Shown piece by piece: positions 11,590 through 22,327 of a stretch of DNA of 64,000 nucleotides. The translations under genes were made by a program, and so were the position numbers. The notes under the pieces are model-generated. The model saw only the letters and a list, made by a program, of their open reading frames with translations. It was not told where the DNA came from and searched no databases. This DNA is from Thalassovita mediterranea. GTDB lineage: Bacteria > Pseudomonadota > Alphaproteobacteria > Caulobacterales > Hyphomonadaceae. The stretch is from the NCBI GenBank assembly GCA_019448215.1, contig CP080408.1, positions 2,790,001 to 2,854,000 on the forward strand, written 5' to 3'. Within the stretch, counting starts at the first letter, position 1. Each line of letters begins with the position of its first letter.

Positions 11590-13751
11590 CAGCCCGCGCC
11601 TCCGACACGCCAGAAGATCACCGCGCCAAAGACGAGGGCCGCAAGGATGATCACGAATGCATAATGATAAAGATAACCGGTGTGCATGGCCGACAGACGG
11701 CGCGAGCCCCACCGGACGAGCGAAGTCACGCCATCCGGGCCGAAGCCGTCAATGATGCGCTTGTCGCCGGTTTTCCAAAGGAAGCCGCCCAGCCAGCTCG
11801 TGCCTTTGACGAAGGTCGCATTGTAGATCTCGTCAAAGTACCACTTGTTGGCGAACAGGCTGTGCAGTGGACCGCCCGATGCCGCGATCTTCGCGCCGAA
11901 ACCCCGGTTGAAGAAATAGGTGAAGGTCGCGATCAGGAAGCCGGTCACCGTCACGAAGAGCGGCGCCCAGAACACCCATTCCGGCACATTGTACTTGTCA
12001 GCCAGCACGGTGTTGTCCGCCGCGTTGTAGATCGCGCCAGCCCAGAACTCGGCCTGGTAGTGACCCACAAAGGAGTCGTAGAAGACAAAGCCGGCAAAGA
12101 TCGCACCGAGCGACAGGAGGCCGAGCGGGATCAGCATGACGAGCGGGCTCTCATGCGGGTCCTCGTGATGGTCATGGTGGTGACCATGATCATCGACCGA
12201 CAGGTGCTCATCGGCGTGGCTGTCGACTTCCGGCGTTTCCGGCGGGATCGAATCCTCACGCGGGCCGTGGAACGTCATGTAGATGAGGCGCCAGGAATAG
12301 AAGCTGGTCAGCAGCGCGGCCACGATACCGAAGATGAAGGCCAGCATACCAAAGCTCACACCATTCGATCCGGCCGCAAACGTCGTTTCGATGATTGCAT
12401 CCTTGGAGAAGAAGCCAGCAAAGCCGAACGAAGTATGCGGGATACCAAGACCGATGATGGCAATCGTACCGATCATCATCGCGGCATAGGTCAGCGGCAT
12501 GAACTTCGCGACACCGCCCATGCGGCGCATGTCCTGCTCATGGTGCATGCCGTGAATGACAGAGCCTGCCCCGAGGAAGAGAAGCGCCTTGAAGAAGGCG
12601 TGTGTGAACAGGTGGAACATCGCGGCCTGATAGGCACCGATACCAGCGGCAAAGAACATATAGCCGAGCTGCGAACAGGTCGAATAGGCGATGACGCGCT
12701 TGATGTCGTTCTGCGCCATGCCAACCGTCGCCGCATAGAGCGCGGTCACTGCGCCGATCAGCGTCACCATGCCGGCAGCGAACGGTGCGTACTCATAGAT
12801 CGGCGACACGAGACAGACGAGATAGACGCCCGCGGTCACCATCGTCGCGGCGTGAATGAGCGCGGACACAGGCGTCGGGCCTTCCATCGCATCCGGCAGC
12901 CAGACATGCAGGAAGAACTGCGCCGACTTGCCCATCGCACCGATGAAAAGAAGAACACCGATCAGCTCAAGCGCTGGAACGTTGAGGCCGAGGAATGGCA
13001 CGATCAGCTCGCGGATCGGCGCAGCTTCCGCCAGCGCCAGCGGCGTCACGGTCGCATTCTCACGGATCGCGCTCAGCACGGGCTCGAACTCAACCGAACC
13101 GAACACCACGAACACACCCATGATACCGAGGGCCAGACCAAAGTCGCCGACGCGGTTCGTCACGAAGGCCTTGATGGCTGCGCTGTTCGGGGCTGCTTTC
13201 GTATACCAGAAGCCGATGAGCAGGTAGGAGGCGAGACCAACACCTTCCCAGCCGAAGAAGAGCTGGATGAAATTGTCCGCCGTCACCAGCATGAGCATCA
13301 TGAAGGTAAAGAGCGACAGATAAGCAAAGAAGCGCGCCCGGTGCGGGTCTTCGCTCATATAGCCCCAAGAATAGAGGTGGACGAGGCCGGAAACGCCCGT
13401 GATGACCGCCATCATGACGATAGACATCGCATCGACGCGGATCGCCCAGTCAGCCTGGAACTGGCCAACATCCATCCAGGTCAGCAGCGTGATGATGTGC
13501 TGGACCGGCGCAACGACGGCCGCCCCATGATCCCCGGCTGCAGGCGCTGCGGTATGGACCGCCTCTGCGACACCGCCGCCAAAGGCGAACATGAAAAGCT
13601 GGATGACCGACAGGATGCCGGCGAGCCCGACCGTACCAGTCGTGATCACCATGGCCCCGGTATCGGTCACATATTTCTGGAACACCCCGGCGATCAGGGC
13701 AGCGAGGCCCGGCGCCAGGACGATGAAGAGAAGTGCAAAATCAGGAAGCAT
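11589..13751 (-). CDS. nuoL: NADH-quinone oxidoreductase subunit L
   Basis: Distal antiporter-like subunit of complex I, with the long lateral helix at its C-terminus. The protein is 720 aa, longer than the E. coli homologue (about 610). Family motifs include [17 protein letters not shown] and [20 protein letters not shown]. The loop at about residues 510-535 is crowded with histidine ([15 protein letters not shown]), an insertion that could bind metal. It starts 7 bp after nuoK. Confidence 0.96.
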   Translation of the reverse strand: MLPDFALLFIVLAPGLAALIAGVFQKYVTDTGAMVITTGTVGLAGILSVIQLFMFAFGGGVAEAVHTAAPAAGDHGAAVVAPVQHIITLLTWMDVGQFQADWAIRVDAMSIVMMAVITGVSGLVHLYSWGYMSEDPHRARFFAYLSLFTFMMLMLVTADNFIQLFFGWEGVGLASYLLIGFWYTKAAPNSAAIKAFVTNRVGDFGLALGIMGVFVVFGSVEFEPVLSAIRENATVTPLALAEAAPIRELIVPFLGLNVPALELIGVLLFIGAMGKSAQFFLHVWLPDAMEGPTPVSALIHAATMVTAGVYLVCLVSPIYEYAPFAAGMVTLIGAVTALYAATVGMAQNDIKRVIAYSTCSQLGYMFFAAGIGAYQAAMFHLFTHAFFKALLFLGAGSVIHGMHHEQDMRRMGGVAKFMPLTYAAMMIGTIAIIGLGIPHTSFGFAGFFSKDAIIETTFAAGSNGVSFGMLAFIFGIVAALLTSFYSWRLIYMTFHGPREDSIPPETPEVDSHADEHLSVDDHGHHHDHHEDPHESPLVMLIPLGLLSLGAIFAGFVFYDSFVGHYQAEFWAGAIYNAADNTVLADKYNVPEWVFWAPLFVTVTGFLIATFTYFFNRGFGAKIAASGGPLHSLFANKWYFDEIYNATFVKGTSWLGGFLWKTGDKRIIDGFGPDGVTSLVRWGSRRLSAMHTGYLYHYAFVIILAALVFGAVIFWRVGGAG

Positions 13752-13758
13752 ATCCGGC

Positions 13759-14067
13759 CTAGCCCTTCATCAGGTCGATGCTCTCGACGGCGATGTCGCC
13801 GCGATTGCGGAAGAAAACAACGAGAATGGCGAGCCCGACAGCTGCTTCGGCAGCAGCCACTGTCAGAACCAGCATGGCGAAGATCTGGCCGACAATCGTG
13901 CCCGAGAACACCGAGAAGGCGACCAGGTTGATGTTGACGGACAGAAGGATGAGCTCGATCGCCATCAGGATGACAATGATGTTCTTGCGGTTCACGAAGA
14001 TGCCGACGACACCCACCGTGAACAGGATAGCCGAGACAGCCAGGAAGTGATTGACGGTAATATCCAT
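13759..14067 (-). CDS. nuoK: NADH-quinone oxidoreductase subunit K
   Basis: Three-helix membrane subunit of complex I (102 aa). Both membrane Glu residues expected in the family are visible: one in [17 protein letters not shown] and one in [12 protein letters not shown]. It lies 3 bp after nuoJ. Confidence 0.96.
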   Translation of the reverse strand: MDITVNHFLAVSAILFTVGVVGIFVNRKNIIVILMAIELILLSVNINLVAFSVFSGTIVGQIFAMLVLTVAAAEAAVGLAILVVFFRNRGDIAVESIDLMKG

Positions 14068-14070
14068 GAC

Positions 14071-14676
14071 CTAAAGCCCCTTGCCTGACTCAACGTCGAT
14101 GCGGCGGATCGCATCCTTGCGGGTGCGTGCGGTCTGCTTGGCGATGTTTTGGCGTTTCACGTGCGGCTTGTGGCGCAGCGTCAGCACAATCGCGCCGATC
14201 ATGGCGACCAGCAGGATGATACCGGAGAGTTGGAACAGCAGCAGGTACTCGGTGTACATCACCTGCCCGATGGCCTCGGCATTCGTTGCAGCGCCCGGAT
14301 TGGCATTGATCTCATCACCTGTCGTGGCGCGCGCAAAGGTCACCAGCGCAATCTCGGCCGCGAATGCGACGCCCACCAGGGCGGCAAACGGCCAGTAGCC
14401 CAGCGTGCCCTGCTTCAGCTCGACGAAATCCACGTCCAGCATCATGACCACGAACAGGAAGAGCACCGCGACCGCGCCGACATAGACGACGACCAGCAAC
14501 ATGGCGAGGAATTCCGCCCCGATCAGGACGAGCAGACCCGCAGATGTGAAGAAGGCCGTGATCAGCCAGAGCACGGAATGAACCGGGTTCTTGGCGGCAA
14601 TCACGGCGACTGCCGAGACCGTCACGATCGCTGCCAATATGTAAAAGGCGATGAGTTCCACCGGTGTGAGCCCCAA
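14071..14676 (-). CDS. nuoJ: NADH-quinone oxidoreductase subunit J
   Basis: Membrane subunit of complex I with five predicted helices (201 aa). The conserved motif EFLAMLLVVVYVGAVAVLFLF is recognisable, covering the helix that forms a pi-bulge in known structures. The C-terminus is basic. It follows nuoI after a 46-bp gap, one of the larger gaps in the operon. Confidence 0.95.
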   Translation of the reverse strand: MGLTPVELIAFYILAAIVTVSAVAVIAAKNPVHSVLWLITAFFTSAGLLVLIGAEFLAMLLVVVYVGAVAVLFLFVVMMLDVDFVELKQGTLGYWPFAALVGVAFAAEIALVTFARATTGDEINANPGAATNAEAIGQVMYTEYLLLFQLSGIILLVAMIGAIVLTLRHKPHVKRQNIAKQTARTRKDAIRRIDVESGKGL

Positions 14677-14722
14677 TGTTGACAGCGGTCAGACCGCTGC
14701 AGGAAAGTGAAGGCGCCCCGCC

Positions 14723-15208
14723 CTAACGGTACGGCGCGTCGAGTTCAAGATTGCGTGCGATGAGGCGCTCCCAGCGGTCGCCATTCGCAAGCAGACGGTC
14801 TTTGTCGTAATACAGTTCTTCGCGGGTTTCGGTCGCGAATTCGAAGTTTGGCCCTTCGACGATGGCGTCTACCGGGCAGGCTTCCTGACAGAAGCCGCAA
14901 TAGATGCACTTCACCATGTCGATGTCATAGCGGGTCGTGCGGCGCGAACCATCTTCGCGCGGCTCTGCCTCAATGGTGATCGCTTGGGCCGGACAGATCG
15001 CTTCGCAGAGTTTGCACGCGATGCAGCGCTCTTCGCCATTCGGATAACGGCGCAGCGCATGCTCGCCGCGGAAACGCGGGCTGAGCGGGTTCTTCTCGAA
15101 CGGATAGTTCACGGTCGCCTTGCGCTTGAACATTTCCTGGATGCCGATTTTGAAGGCATGCAGGAAGTCCGTCATCATGGCGCCGCGGAGGGACTGAACG
15201 ATGTTCAT
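14723..15208 (-). CDS. nuoI: NADH-quinone oxidoreductase subunit I
   Basis: Carries two [4Fe-4S] clusters (N6a, N6b) linking the peripheral arm to NuoB. Both ferredoxin motifs are intact: [12 protein letters not shown] (Cys 62, 65, 68, 72) and [12 protein letters not shown] (Cys 101, 104, 107, 111). The 161-aa length is normal. The start overlaps the nuoH stop as ATGA. Confidence 0.97.
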   Translation of the reverse strand: MNIVQSLRGAMMTDFLHAFKIGIQEMFKRKATVNYPFEKNPLSPRFRGEHALRRYPNGEERCIACKLCEAICPAQAITIEAEPREDGSRRTTRYDIDMVKCIYCGFCQEACPVDAIVEGPNFEFATETREELYYDKDRLLANGDRWERLIARNLELDAPYR

Positions 15209-16281
15209 GCCTGGACTCCTGTGTAAACGACATAGCCTGCAACGATGAAGACGGCAGCCAGCGAGGTCGGAAGGAAGATCTTCCAGCCAAGGCGCATCAG
15301 CTGGTCATAGCGATAGCGCGGCACGACAGCCTTCACGAGTGCAAACAGGAAGAAGCAGAAAACGGTCTTCGCCATGAACCAGGCGAGGTGGCCAAGATTG
15401 ACCATCCAGACCGGGAAGTTCGAAACGAACTCTTCGCCGAACGGAATTGGACCGTGCCAGCCGCCGAGGAAGAGAAGCGTCATCATCGAACACATCAGCA
15501 CGATGTTGAGATACTCACCGATCATGAAGAGCAGGTACGGCGTGGAGGAATACTCCACCTGATAGCCAGCCACGAGTTCGGATTCTGCTTCCGGAAGGTC
15601 GAATGGCGGGCGGTTGGTTTCAGCCAGCGCCGAGATGAAGAACATCACGAAGACGACCACCATCACCGGGAAAAGTATGATGTTGTTGAAGCTGAACACG
15701 TGCCAGGTCCAGAAGCCGCCCGACTGGTTGTTGGCGATGTCGCTGAGGTTCATAGACCCGACGAGCAGGATCACCGTGATGATGATGAAGCCGATGGAGA
15801 CTTCATAGGATACCATCTGCGCCGCTGAGCGAAGTGAGCCCAGGAACGGATATTTCGAGTTCGATGCCCAGCCGCCCATGATGATGCCATAGACACCGAG
15901 CGAGGAGACCGCGAACAGGTAAAGAATACCAACATTGAGGTCAGCAACGACCCAGCCCGGCGCGACCGGGATCACGGCCCAGGCAGCGAATGCCAGTGTC
16001 AGAGACAGGATGGGCGCCAGAAGGAAGACCGTCTTGTTCGCGCCTGCCGGAATGATGATTTCCTTCAGCAGGAATTTGCCGAAGTCCGCAAAACTCTGAA
16101 GCAGGCCGAAAGGCCCGACAACGTTGGGTCCCTTGCGCATCATCACAGCTGCCCAGACCTTGCGGTCCATGAGCAGGAGGAAGGCCAGCGAAAGCAGCAG
16201 GACAACCGTAAACAGCAGGATTTGACCAATGACGGTCAGCCAGCCGAAAAGCAGTCCATGTTCCTGGATGAATGCACTCAT
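15205..16281 (-). CDS. nuoH: NADH-quinone oxidoreductase subunit H
   Basis: Membrane subunit that forms the quinone chamber with NuoB and NuoD. The 358-aa protein has about eight to nine helices and the signature [20 protein letters not shown]. The [14 protein letters not shown] segment near the N-terminus is also conserved. It lies 9 bp after nuoG and overlaps nuoI by four bases. Confidence 0.97.
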   Translation of the reverse strand: MSAFIQEHGLLFGWLTVIGQILLFTVVLLLSLAFLLLMDRKVWAAVMMRKGPNVVGPFGLLQSFADFGKFLLKEIIIPAGANKTVFLLAPILSLTLAFAAWAVIPVAPGWVVADLNVGILYLFAVSSLGVYGIIMGGWASNSKYPFLGSLRSAAQMVSYEVSIGFIIITVILLVGSMNLSDIANNQSGGFWTWHVFSFNNIILFPVMVVVFVMFFISALAETNRPPFDLPEAESELVAGYQVEYSSTPYLLFMIGEYLNIVLMCSMMTLLFLGGWHGPIPFGEEFVSNFPVWMVNLGHLAWFMAKTVFCFFLFALVKAVVPRYRYDQLMRLGWKIFLPTSLAAVFIVAGYVVYTGVQA

Positions 16282-16290
16282 GGCGCTCGC

Positions 16291-18390
16291 CTACTCCGCT
16301 GCTACCGGCGTTTCAAGGCCACGCTTCATGAGCGAGCATTCCGCCATCGTCTTTGACGCCCGTGCGATCGGGTTGGTCAGATAGAAATCTTCGAAGGGCG
16401 CTTCAAAAGGACGCGCTCCGGCGAGGGTTTTGGCCTTTTCAGGCGCCTTGGACAGCGCCTCATGGCCGGCCTTGCCCGGGGCAAAGCCAAGACCTGCGAA
16501 CACCGGATTATGCTCGCGAATCTGTTCGCGAAGCTGGTCTGCCGAATCATAGGACAGCGGCTTGCCGGTCAGCTCGGACAGCGCACGGAAGATCGCCCAG
16601 GCCTCACGGGCGTCGCCTTTCGGCTGGACCGCCTTGCGGGTCATCTGCACGCGGCCCTCGGTGTTCACATAGGTCGCTTCCATCTCGGTATAGGCCGCAG
16701 AAGGAAGAATGATGTCAGCGCGCGAGGCGCCGCGATCACCGTGAGAGCCGACATAGATCACGGTCGTATCACCGAGCTTGCTGAGGTCGAGCTCGTCGGC
16801 GCCCAGAAGGACCAGCGTGTCCACGCCGCCTTCGAGCATTGCCTTTGTATCAAGACCGCCCTCGCCCGGCACGAAACCGGTATCGAGCGCGCCAACACGG
16901 CCAGCCGCATTGTGAAGCACGCCAAAGCCGCTCCACTCTTCGGTGATTGCGCCCGCATCGAGCGCGATCTGGTGCGCCGCGTTCAGCACATCGAGCCCAT
17001 GGTCGCCGACCAGCGCGTGCTCACCAATGACAACCATAGGGCGTTTGGCATTCTTGAAAGCTTTGACGAAAGCGCTGTCGCCTTTCAGCAGGCCATCAAG
17101 GTCTGCCGGGCCCGTGCCGAGGTGATCGTAGTCATAGGTGAGGTCGACGCCTTCGCCGACCAGACCAACCTGAAGATCATTCCAGAGCCAGGCCTTGCGG
17201 ATACGTGCGTTCCAGACCGAAGCTTCGACACGCGGATTGGTGCCGATCAGCAGCAGCGCATCGGCTTCCTCAACGCCCATAAGCGTCGGGTTCAGAATGT
17301 ACTTCTCGCGTACACCGTCAGCGCCATAGGCTGCGCCTGCCGGGCGGCAATCAGTCGATGCAATGTCGAGGCTGCGTGCAAGATCCAGCGCCGCACGGGC
17401 CTGTTCAACTTCAACGAGGTCGCCTGCGATAAAGCCTGTCTTCTCTTTCGAGGCTTTCAGCGCCTCCGCGGTCTTCTGGAGCGCCTCGCTCCAGCTTGCC
17501 GGGCGCAGCTTGCCATTCTCGCGGACATAAGGCTTGTCGAGGCGCTGACGGGCTAGGCCGTCCCAGACGAAGCGCGACTTGTCTGACAGCCACTCCTCGT
17601 TCACCTCTTCATTGATGACCGGCATGATACGCATCACGCCAGCACCCTTGGCGTCGACGCGGATGCCTGCGCCCATCGCATCCATGATGTCGATCGACTC
17701 GGTCTTGCGCAGCTCCCATGGGCGCGCATTGTAGGCGTAAGGCTTCGACGTCAGCGCGCCGACCGGGCAAAGGTCGATGACATTGCCGGAAAGCTCCGAC
17801 GACAGCGACTTTTCCAGATAGGTCGTGATCTCGGCATCTTCGCCGCGCGAAATCATGCCCAGCTCTTCGACACCGGCGACTTCGGCTGCAAAGCGCACGC
17901 AGCGCGTACACTGGATGCAGCGGGTCATGATCGTCTTGACCAGCGGGCCCATATTCTTGTTCTCGACCGCGCGCTTGTTCAGCGCATAGCGCGAGCCAGA
18001 CCGGCCATAGGCCATGGCCTGGTCCTGAAGGTCACACTCACCGCCCTGATCGCAGATCGGGCAGTCCAGCGGGTGGTTGATGAGCAGGAACTCCATCACC
18101 CCGTTGCGGGCCTTCTCGACATAGTCGCCAGAGGTCAGGATGTTCGGCGGCGTGCCATCCGGATTGAGGCGCATGTCGCCAACGGTCTGGGCACAGCTCG
18201 CAATCGGCTTCGGCGCGCCCTTCCACTGAACCAGGCACATACGGCAATTGCCGGCCACCGACAGGCGCTCATGATAGCAGAAGCGCGGGATTTCGGCGCC
18301 AGCTTCCTCACACGCCTGCATCAGCGTGTAGTGCTTGGGCACCTCAATATCCTTGCCATCGATGTTCAGTTTGAAAAGGTCGTCAGCCAT
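16291..18390 (-). CDS. nuoG: NADH-quinone oxidoreductase subunit G
   Basis: Iron-sulfur subunit of the electron-input module. The 699-aa protein has an N-terminal [2Fe-2S] domain (Cys 38, 49, 52, 66), the His/Cys4-type motif HPLDCPICDQGGECDL, a [4Fe-4S] site CIQCTRCVRFAAEV, then a molybdopterin-oxidoreductase-like domain. The ATG at 18390 (MADDLFKLNIDGK) gives the family start; the frame is open for 21 more codons upstream. A 126-aa membrane protein gene lies between nuoF and this gene. Confidence 0.97.
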   Translation of the reverse strand: MADDLFKLNIDGKDIEVPKHYTLMQACEEAGAEIPRFCYHERLSVAGNCRMCLVQWKGAPKPIASCAQTVGDMRLNPDGTPPNILTSGDYVEKARNGVMEFLLINHPLDCPICDQGGECDLQDQAMAYGRSGSRYALNKRAVENKNMGPLVKTIMTRCIQCTRCVRFAAEVAGVEELGMISRGEDAEITTYLEKSLSSELSGNVIDLCPVGALTSKPYAYNARPWELRKTESIDIMDAMGAGIRVDAKGAGVMRIMPVINEEVNEEWLSDKSRFVWDGLARQRLDKPYVRENGKLRPASWSEALQKTAEALKASKEKTGFIAGDLVEVEQARAALDLARSLDIASTDCRPAGAAYGADGVREKYILNPTLMGVEEADALLLIGTNPRVEASVWNARIRKAWLWNDLQVGLVGEGVDLTYDYDHLGTGPADLDGLLKGDSAFVKAFKNAKRPMVVIGEHALVGDHGLDVLNAAHQIALDAGAITEEWSGFGVLHNAAGRVGALDTGFVPGEGGLDTKAMLEGGVDTLVLLGADELDLSKLGDTTVIYVGSHGDRGASRADIILPSAAYTEMEATYVNTEGRVQMTRKAVQPKGDAREAWAIFRALSELTGKPLSYDSADQLREQIREHNPVFAGLGFAPGKAGHEALSKAPEKAKTLAGARPFEAPFEDFYLTNPIARASKTMAECSLMKRGLETPVAAE

Positions 18391-18394
18391 CGCT

Positions 18395-18775
18395 TTAGAA
18401 CTCTTGTACGGGATTGAATTTCGTCTCGCGCGACAGCGAATTCCAGCGCGCAAGGAGATAGGTCGGAACGATCACGAGCAGGCTGTCCAGCATCGTAGAC
18501 GGGCGCCAGACCCGCATCACGAGCAGGTCATGCGCTAGCGTCAGCACAAGTGACAGCACAGACACCCCCAGAATCACCCATAGATACTTTGTCGAGACCA
18601 ACGACAGGATACCGAGCACGATCATCGCGCCCATCTGCACTACTGGTAGCAGGACTGAATTCAGCGCCAGCACATCCACGCCGAAATACTGCGCTGTGAC
18701 GATCAGGGCGAACGTATTCGTCCCGATGATCACGGCGCACCAGATGGCGGTGAGGATGTTGCGGAGCATGGTCAT
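18395..18775 (-). CDS. Unrecognised small membrane protein inserted between nuoF and nuoG
   Basis: I do not recognise a family. The 126-aa protein looks like an integral membrane protein with about four hydrophobic segments (about residues 8-30, 38-60, 66-87 and 95-110), then a polar C-terminus. It is in the same direction as the nuo genes, 14 bp after nuoF and 4 bp before nuoG, so it should be co-transcribed. It starts at ATG 18775, or at a second ATG two codons later. Its place suggests a complex I accessory or assembly factor, but it could equally be an unrelated passenger. Confidence 0.75.
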   Translation of the reverse strand: MTMLRNILTAIWCAVIIGTNTFALIVTAQYFGVDVLALNSVLLPVVQMGAMIVLGILSLVSTKYLWVILGVSVLSLVLTLAHDLLVMRVWRPSTMLDSLLVIVPTYLLARWNSLSRETKFNPVQEF

Positions 18776-18789
18776 CAGTCGTGTCTGCC

Positions 18790-20094
18790 CTACTCCGCTG
18801 CCACGTTTGCGCCCTGCACCATGGTGCGCGGCGCCCGGTACTCGGAAATGCGGTCTTCGATCTCATGACGGAAGTGGCGGACAAGGCCCTGCACCGGCCA
18901 CGCCGCAGCATCGCCAAGCGCGCAGATCGTATGACCTTCGACCTGACCAGCCACATCGAGCAGCATGTCGATATCCGACATCTCTGCCTGACCTTTGGCC
19001 ATCCGCTCCAGCACGCGCCACATCCAGCCGGTGCCTTCGCGGCACGGCGTACACTGGCCGCAGCTCTCATGCTTGTAGAAGTAGGAAATCCGCGCAATCG
19101 CCTGGATGAGGTCAGTGGACTTGTCCATCACGATGACGGCCGCCGTACCGAGACCTGAGCGCAGGTCCCGCAGCGTGTCGAAATCCATATAGGCGTCCAT
19201 GATCTGCTCGGCCGGCACCATCGGCACCGATGAGCCACCCGGGATCACCGCCTTCAGATTGTCCCAGCCACCGCGGATACCGCCGCAATGGGTCTCGATG
19301 AGATCACGGAAAGTGATCGACATCTCTTCTTCGACATTACACGGCTTGTTCACATGGCCGGACACGCAGAACAGCTTCGTGCCGGTATTGTTTGGACGGC
19401 CAAAGCCCGCGAACCACTCAGCGCCGCGGCGCAGAATGGTCGGCGCGACCGCGATCGACTCGACATTGTTCACTGTGGTCGGGCAGCCATAGAGGCCGGC
19501 ATTGGCCGGGAATGGCGGCTTCAGGCGCGGCTGGCCCTTCTTGCCCTCGAGGCTTTCCAGAAGTGCCGTCTCCTCGCCGCAGATATAGGCACCTGCGCCA
19601 TGGTGGACATAGAGATCGAAATCCCAGCCATTCTTGTTGTTCTTGCCGATCAGGCCTGCCTCGTAGGCTTCTTTCACCGCCTTCTCGAGCGCCTCGCGCT
19701 CAGCGATATATTCGCCGCGCAGATAGACGTAACAGGCATGTGCGCGCATCGCATAGGAGGCGACCATGCAGCCTTCGATCAGAAGGTGCGGGTCATGGCG
19801 CATGATCTCGCGGTCCTTGCACGTGCCCGGCTCGGACTCGTCTGCATTGACGACCAGATAGTGCGGCCGGTCACGGACTTCCTTCGGCATGAAGGTCCAT
19901 TTGAGACCCGTCGGGAAGCCAGCCCCGCCGCGGCCACGAAGGCCGGACGCCTTGATCTGGTCGCAGATCCATTCCGGCGTCTGCTGCAGCATCTCACGCG
20001 TGAGATGCCAGGCACCGCGCTTCTTGGCCGCTTCGAGGCCTGGCGAGTGCGCGCCGTAAAGGTTTGTGAAGATGCGATCCTTGTCCTGCAGCAT
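18790..20094 (-). CDS. nuoF: NADH-quinone oxidoreductase subunit F
   Basis: Binds FMN and NADH and carries the N3 [4Fe-4S] cluster. The 434-aa protein has the NADH/FMN glycine-rich motif [13 protein letters not shown], the [14 protein letters not shown] segment and the cluster motif [12 protein letters not shown] with a later Cys in HTICALGDA. It starts in a TAATG overlap with nuoE. Confidence 0.97.
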   Translation of the reverse strand: MLQDKDRIFTNLYGAHSPGLEAAKKRGAWHLTREMLQQTPEWICDQIKASGLRGRGGAGFPTGLKWTFMPKEVRDRPHYLVVNADESEPGTCKDREIMRHDPHLLIEGCMVASYAMRAHACYVYLRGEYIAEREALEKAVKEAYEAGLIGKNNKNGWDFDLYVHHGAGAYICGEETALLESLEGKKGQPRLKPPFPANAGLYGCPTTVNNVESIAVAPTILRRGAEWFAGFGRPNNTGTKLFCVSGHVNKPCNVEEEMSITFRDLIETHCGGIRGGWDNLKAVIPGGSSVPMVPAEQIMDAYMDFDTLRDLRSGLGTAAVIVMDKSTDLIQAIARISYFYKHESCGQCTPCREGTGWMWRVLERMAKGQAEMSDIDMLLDVAGQVEGHTICALGDAAAWPVQGLVRHFRHEIEDRISEYRAPRTMVQGANVAAE

Positions 20095-21119
20095 TAGCTC
20101 TTGTCCTCAGATGCAAGTGTCTTGGCCTGCTCGATCCAGGATTCCCGTTCAATCCGGCCCCGGAAAGACAGATACCCGTCGACCCATTTCACATTATCGC
20201 CGCTCCAGGCCGCGATCTGCGCATAGGTGTTCACACCAAGCTCATTGAGCTGTTTCTCAATTTTCGGCCCGATGCCCTTGATTTTCTTGAGATCATCGCC
20301 GCCCTCAGCGCCCGTCTCAGACGCGGCTGGACGCTCACCCTCAAGCTCCATCTCTTCATCGGCAGCTTTCACCGTCGACTTGGATGGCTCTTCGCGGTCA
20401 GTATTGGTCGGCTTCGACCGGGCCGGCTCACCCTTGGCTTCCGGCTCAGGATTGTCGCCCTTCGTCGCCTCTGGAAGATTTGGCAGGCCGGACACGCCAT
20501 TGCGCGAGCCATCAAACAGGGCCGCCTCTTTCAGCGTTGTCGCTCCGCCAATCGGCGCACTGTTCTGGCGATCCACGAATGTCCCCGGAGGCACATCGAC
20601 ACCGCCCGCAAGACGCGACAGGATCTCATCGAGAGATTCCGGCGTCAGGTCTTCATAGTAATAATCGTTGATCTGGACCATCGGCGCATTCACGCAGGCG
20701 CCGAGACACTCGACCTCTTCCCATGACAGGCGGCCATCATCGGTCACGGCCATCTTCTTGCCGATGCGCTTCTCGCAGACCTTTTTCAGGTCGTTGGCGC
20801 CGCGCAGCATGCACGGCGTCGTGCCGCAAAGCTGGACGTGATTCTTGCCGACCGGCTGGAGGCGGAACATCGTGTAGAAGGTCGCAACCTCATAGACGCG
20901 GATATACGGCATCTCGAGGCGGTCAGCGACCGTGCGCATGGCCGGCTCGGACAGCCAGCCATTATTGTCCTTCTGCGCCAGCCACAGCAGCGGGATGACG
21001 GCCGAACGCTTCTTGTCCTCTGGGTACTTGCCCAGCCAGAACGCAATCGTCGGCTCTGTTTCGGCTTTGAAAGCGAAAGTCTCGCCCCCTGCCTCAAGAT
21101 CAAAACGGCGAAGTGCCAT
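20094..21119 (-). CDS. nuoE: NADH-quinone oxidoreductase subunit E with C-terminal helix-hairpin-helix extension
   Basis: Thioredoxin-fold [2Fe-2S] subunit of the NADH module, with cluster ligands at Cys 98, 103, 138 and 142. At 341 aa it is about twice the usual length. After about residue 200 there is an acidic, low-complexity linker rich in Glu, Pro, Ser and Thr, then at about 277-335 a helix-hairpin-helix-like domain with [19 protein letters not shown]. Such tails are known on some alphaproteobacterial NuoE proteins; their role is not known to me. The ATG at 21119 overlaps the nuoD stop as TAATG. Confidence 0.95.
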   Translation of the reverse strand: MALRRFDLEAGGETFAFKAETEPTIAFWLGKYPEDKKRSAVIPLLWLAQKDNNGWLSEPAMRTVADRLEMPYIRVYEVATFYTMFRLQPVGKNHVQLCGTTPCMLRGANDLKKVCEKRIGKKMAVTDDGRLSWEEVECLGACVNAPMVQINDYYYEDLTPESLDEILSRLAGGVDVPPGTFVDRQNSAPIGGATTLKEAALFDGSRNGVSGLPNLPEATKGDNPEPEAKGEPARSKPTNTDREEPSKSTVKAADEEMELEGERPAASETGAEGGDDLKKIKGIGPKIEKQLNELGVNTYAQIAAWSGDNVKWVDGYLSFRGRIERESWIEQAKTLASEDKS

Positions 21120-22327
21120 TAGCGGTCGATCTCCCCAAACACGATGTCGAGCGAACCCAGTATGGCAGAGACGTCTGCCAGCATATGCCCCTTGCACAGG
21201 TGATCCATGGCCGCGAGGTGCGGATAGCCCGGCGCCCGGATCTTTGCGCGATATGGACGGTTCGTCCCGTCAGAAACCAGATACACACCAAACTCGCCCT
21301 TCGGCGCCTCGACGCAGGCATAAACCTCGCCTTCGGGCACATGGAAGCCTTCGGTGTAAAGCTTGAAGTGGTGGATGAGCGCTTCCATTGAGCGTTTCAT
21401 GTCACCGCGGCGCGGTGGCGACACCTTGGAGCCTGCCAGCAGAACTTCGCCTTCCGGCATGTTCTCGATGCACCACTTCATGATGTCACAGGAGATGAGC
21501 ATCTCCTCCATGCGACAGACATAGCGGTCGTAATTGTCGCCATTATTGCCGACCACGACCTTGAAGACGTCGCCCGGAATCTCGTCATAGATTTCGTAGG
21601 GCTGTGAACGGCGAAGGTCCCATGCGAGGCCAGAGCCACGCACCATGACGCCTGAGAAGCCCCATTCCATGATGATCTTCTCGTCCACGACGCCGATATC
21701 TACGTTACGCTGCTTGAAGATGCGGTTGTCCGTGATCAGCCCTTCGATATGCGCAATCGCGTCCGGGAACCGGCCGCAGAAATGCAGGATATCGTCGAGC
21801 AGATCAGGTGGCAGGTCCTGATGGACGCCGCCCGGACGGAAATAGGCAGAGTGCATGCGCGAGCCGGAGGCGCGCTCATAGAAGCCAATCAGCACTTCGC
21901 GCTCTTCAAAGCCCCACGTAATCGGAGCCAGCGCGCCGCAGTCCATCGCCTGCGTCGTGATGTTCAGCATGTGCGACAGGATGCGGCCGATTTCGGAATA
22001 CAGCACGCGAATGAACTTGGCACGGCGGGGCACTTCGAGACCAAGCAAACGCTCGATCGCAAGGCACCAAGCATGCTCCTGGTTCATAGGCGCGACATAG
22101 TCGAGCCGGTCAAAATAAGGCAGGCCCTGAAGGTAGGTCTTGTACTCCAGCAGCTTTTCGGTGCCGCGGTGCAGAAGACCGACATGGCTGTCGATCCGCT
22201 CGACGACTTCGCCGTCGAGATCCATGATCATGCGCAGCACACCGTGCGCAGCCGGGTGCTGCGGGCCAAAGTTCAGCGTAAACTTGCGGTCGTCGTCGGA
22301 GGACGAAATGTAAGCGCTATCAGCCAT
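21119..22327 (-). CDS. nuoD: NADH-quinone oxidoreductase subunit D
   Basis: 49-kDa-type subunit that forms the quinone-reduction site with NuoB. The 402-aa protein shows the family motifs [25 protein letters not shown] and RYVCRMEEM, and the C-terminus DIVFGEIDR. It is separate from NuoC, unlike the fused NuoCD of E. coli. The ATG at 22327 overlaps the end of nuoC by 8 bp. Confidence 0.97.
   Translation of the reverse strand: MADSAYISSSDDDRKFTLNFGPQHPAAHGVLRMIMDLDGEVVERIDSHVGLLHRGTEKLLEYKTYLQGLPYFDRLDYVAPMNQEHAWCLAIERLLGLEVPRRAKFIRVLYSEIGRILSHMLNITTQAMDCGALAPITWGFEEREVLIGFYERASGSRMHSAYFRPGGVHQDLPPDLLDDILHFCGRFPDAIAHIEGLITDNRIFKQRNVDIGVVDEKIIMEWGFSGVMVRGSGLAWDLRRSQPYEIYDEIPGDVFKVVVGNNGDNYDRYVCRMEEMLISCDIMKWCIENMPEGEVLLAGSKVSPPRRGDMKRSMEALIHHFKLYTEGFHVPEGEVYACVEAPKGEFGVYLVSDGTNRPYRAKIRAPGYPHLAAMDHLCKGHMLADVSAILGSLDIVFGEIDR

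Noticed and set aside
9790-11664. Open frame of 624 codons on the plus strand opposite nuoN and nuoM
   Set aside because: It is antisense to highly conserved membrane genes; the product is rich in His, Arg, Asp and Glu as expected from the complement of hydrophobic codons in GC-rich DNA, and shows no domain.
11574-13931. Open frame of 785 codons on the plus strand opposite nuoL
   Set aside because: Same antisense composition artefact; nuoL is unmistakable on the other strand and no start signal or motif supports this frame.
16462-17556. Plus-strand frame of 364 codons opposite nuoG
   Set aside because: Shadow of nuoG, no domain or ribosome site.
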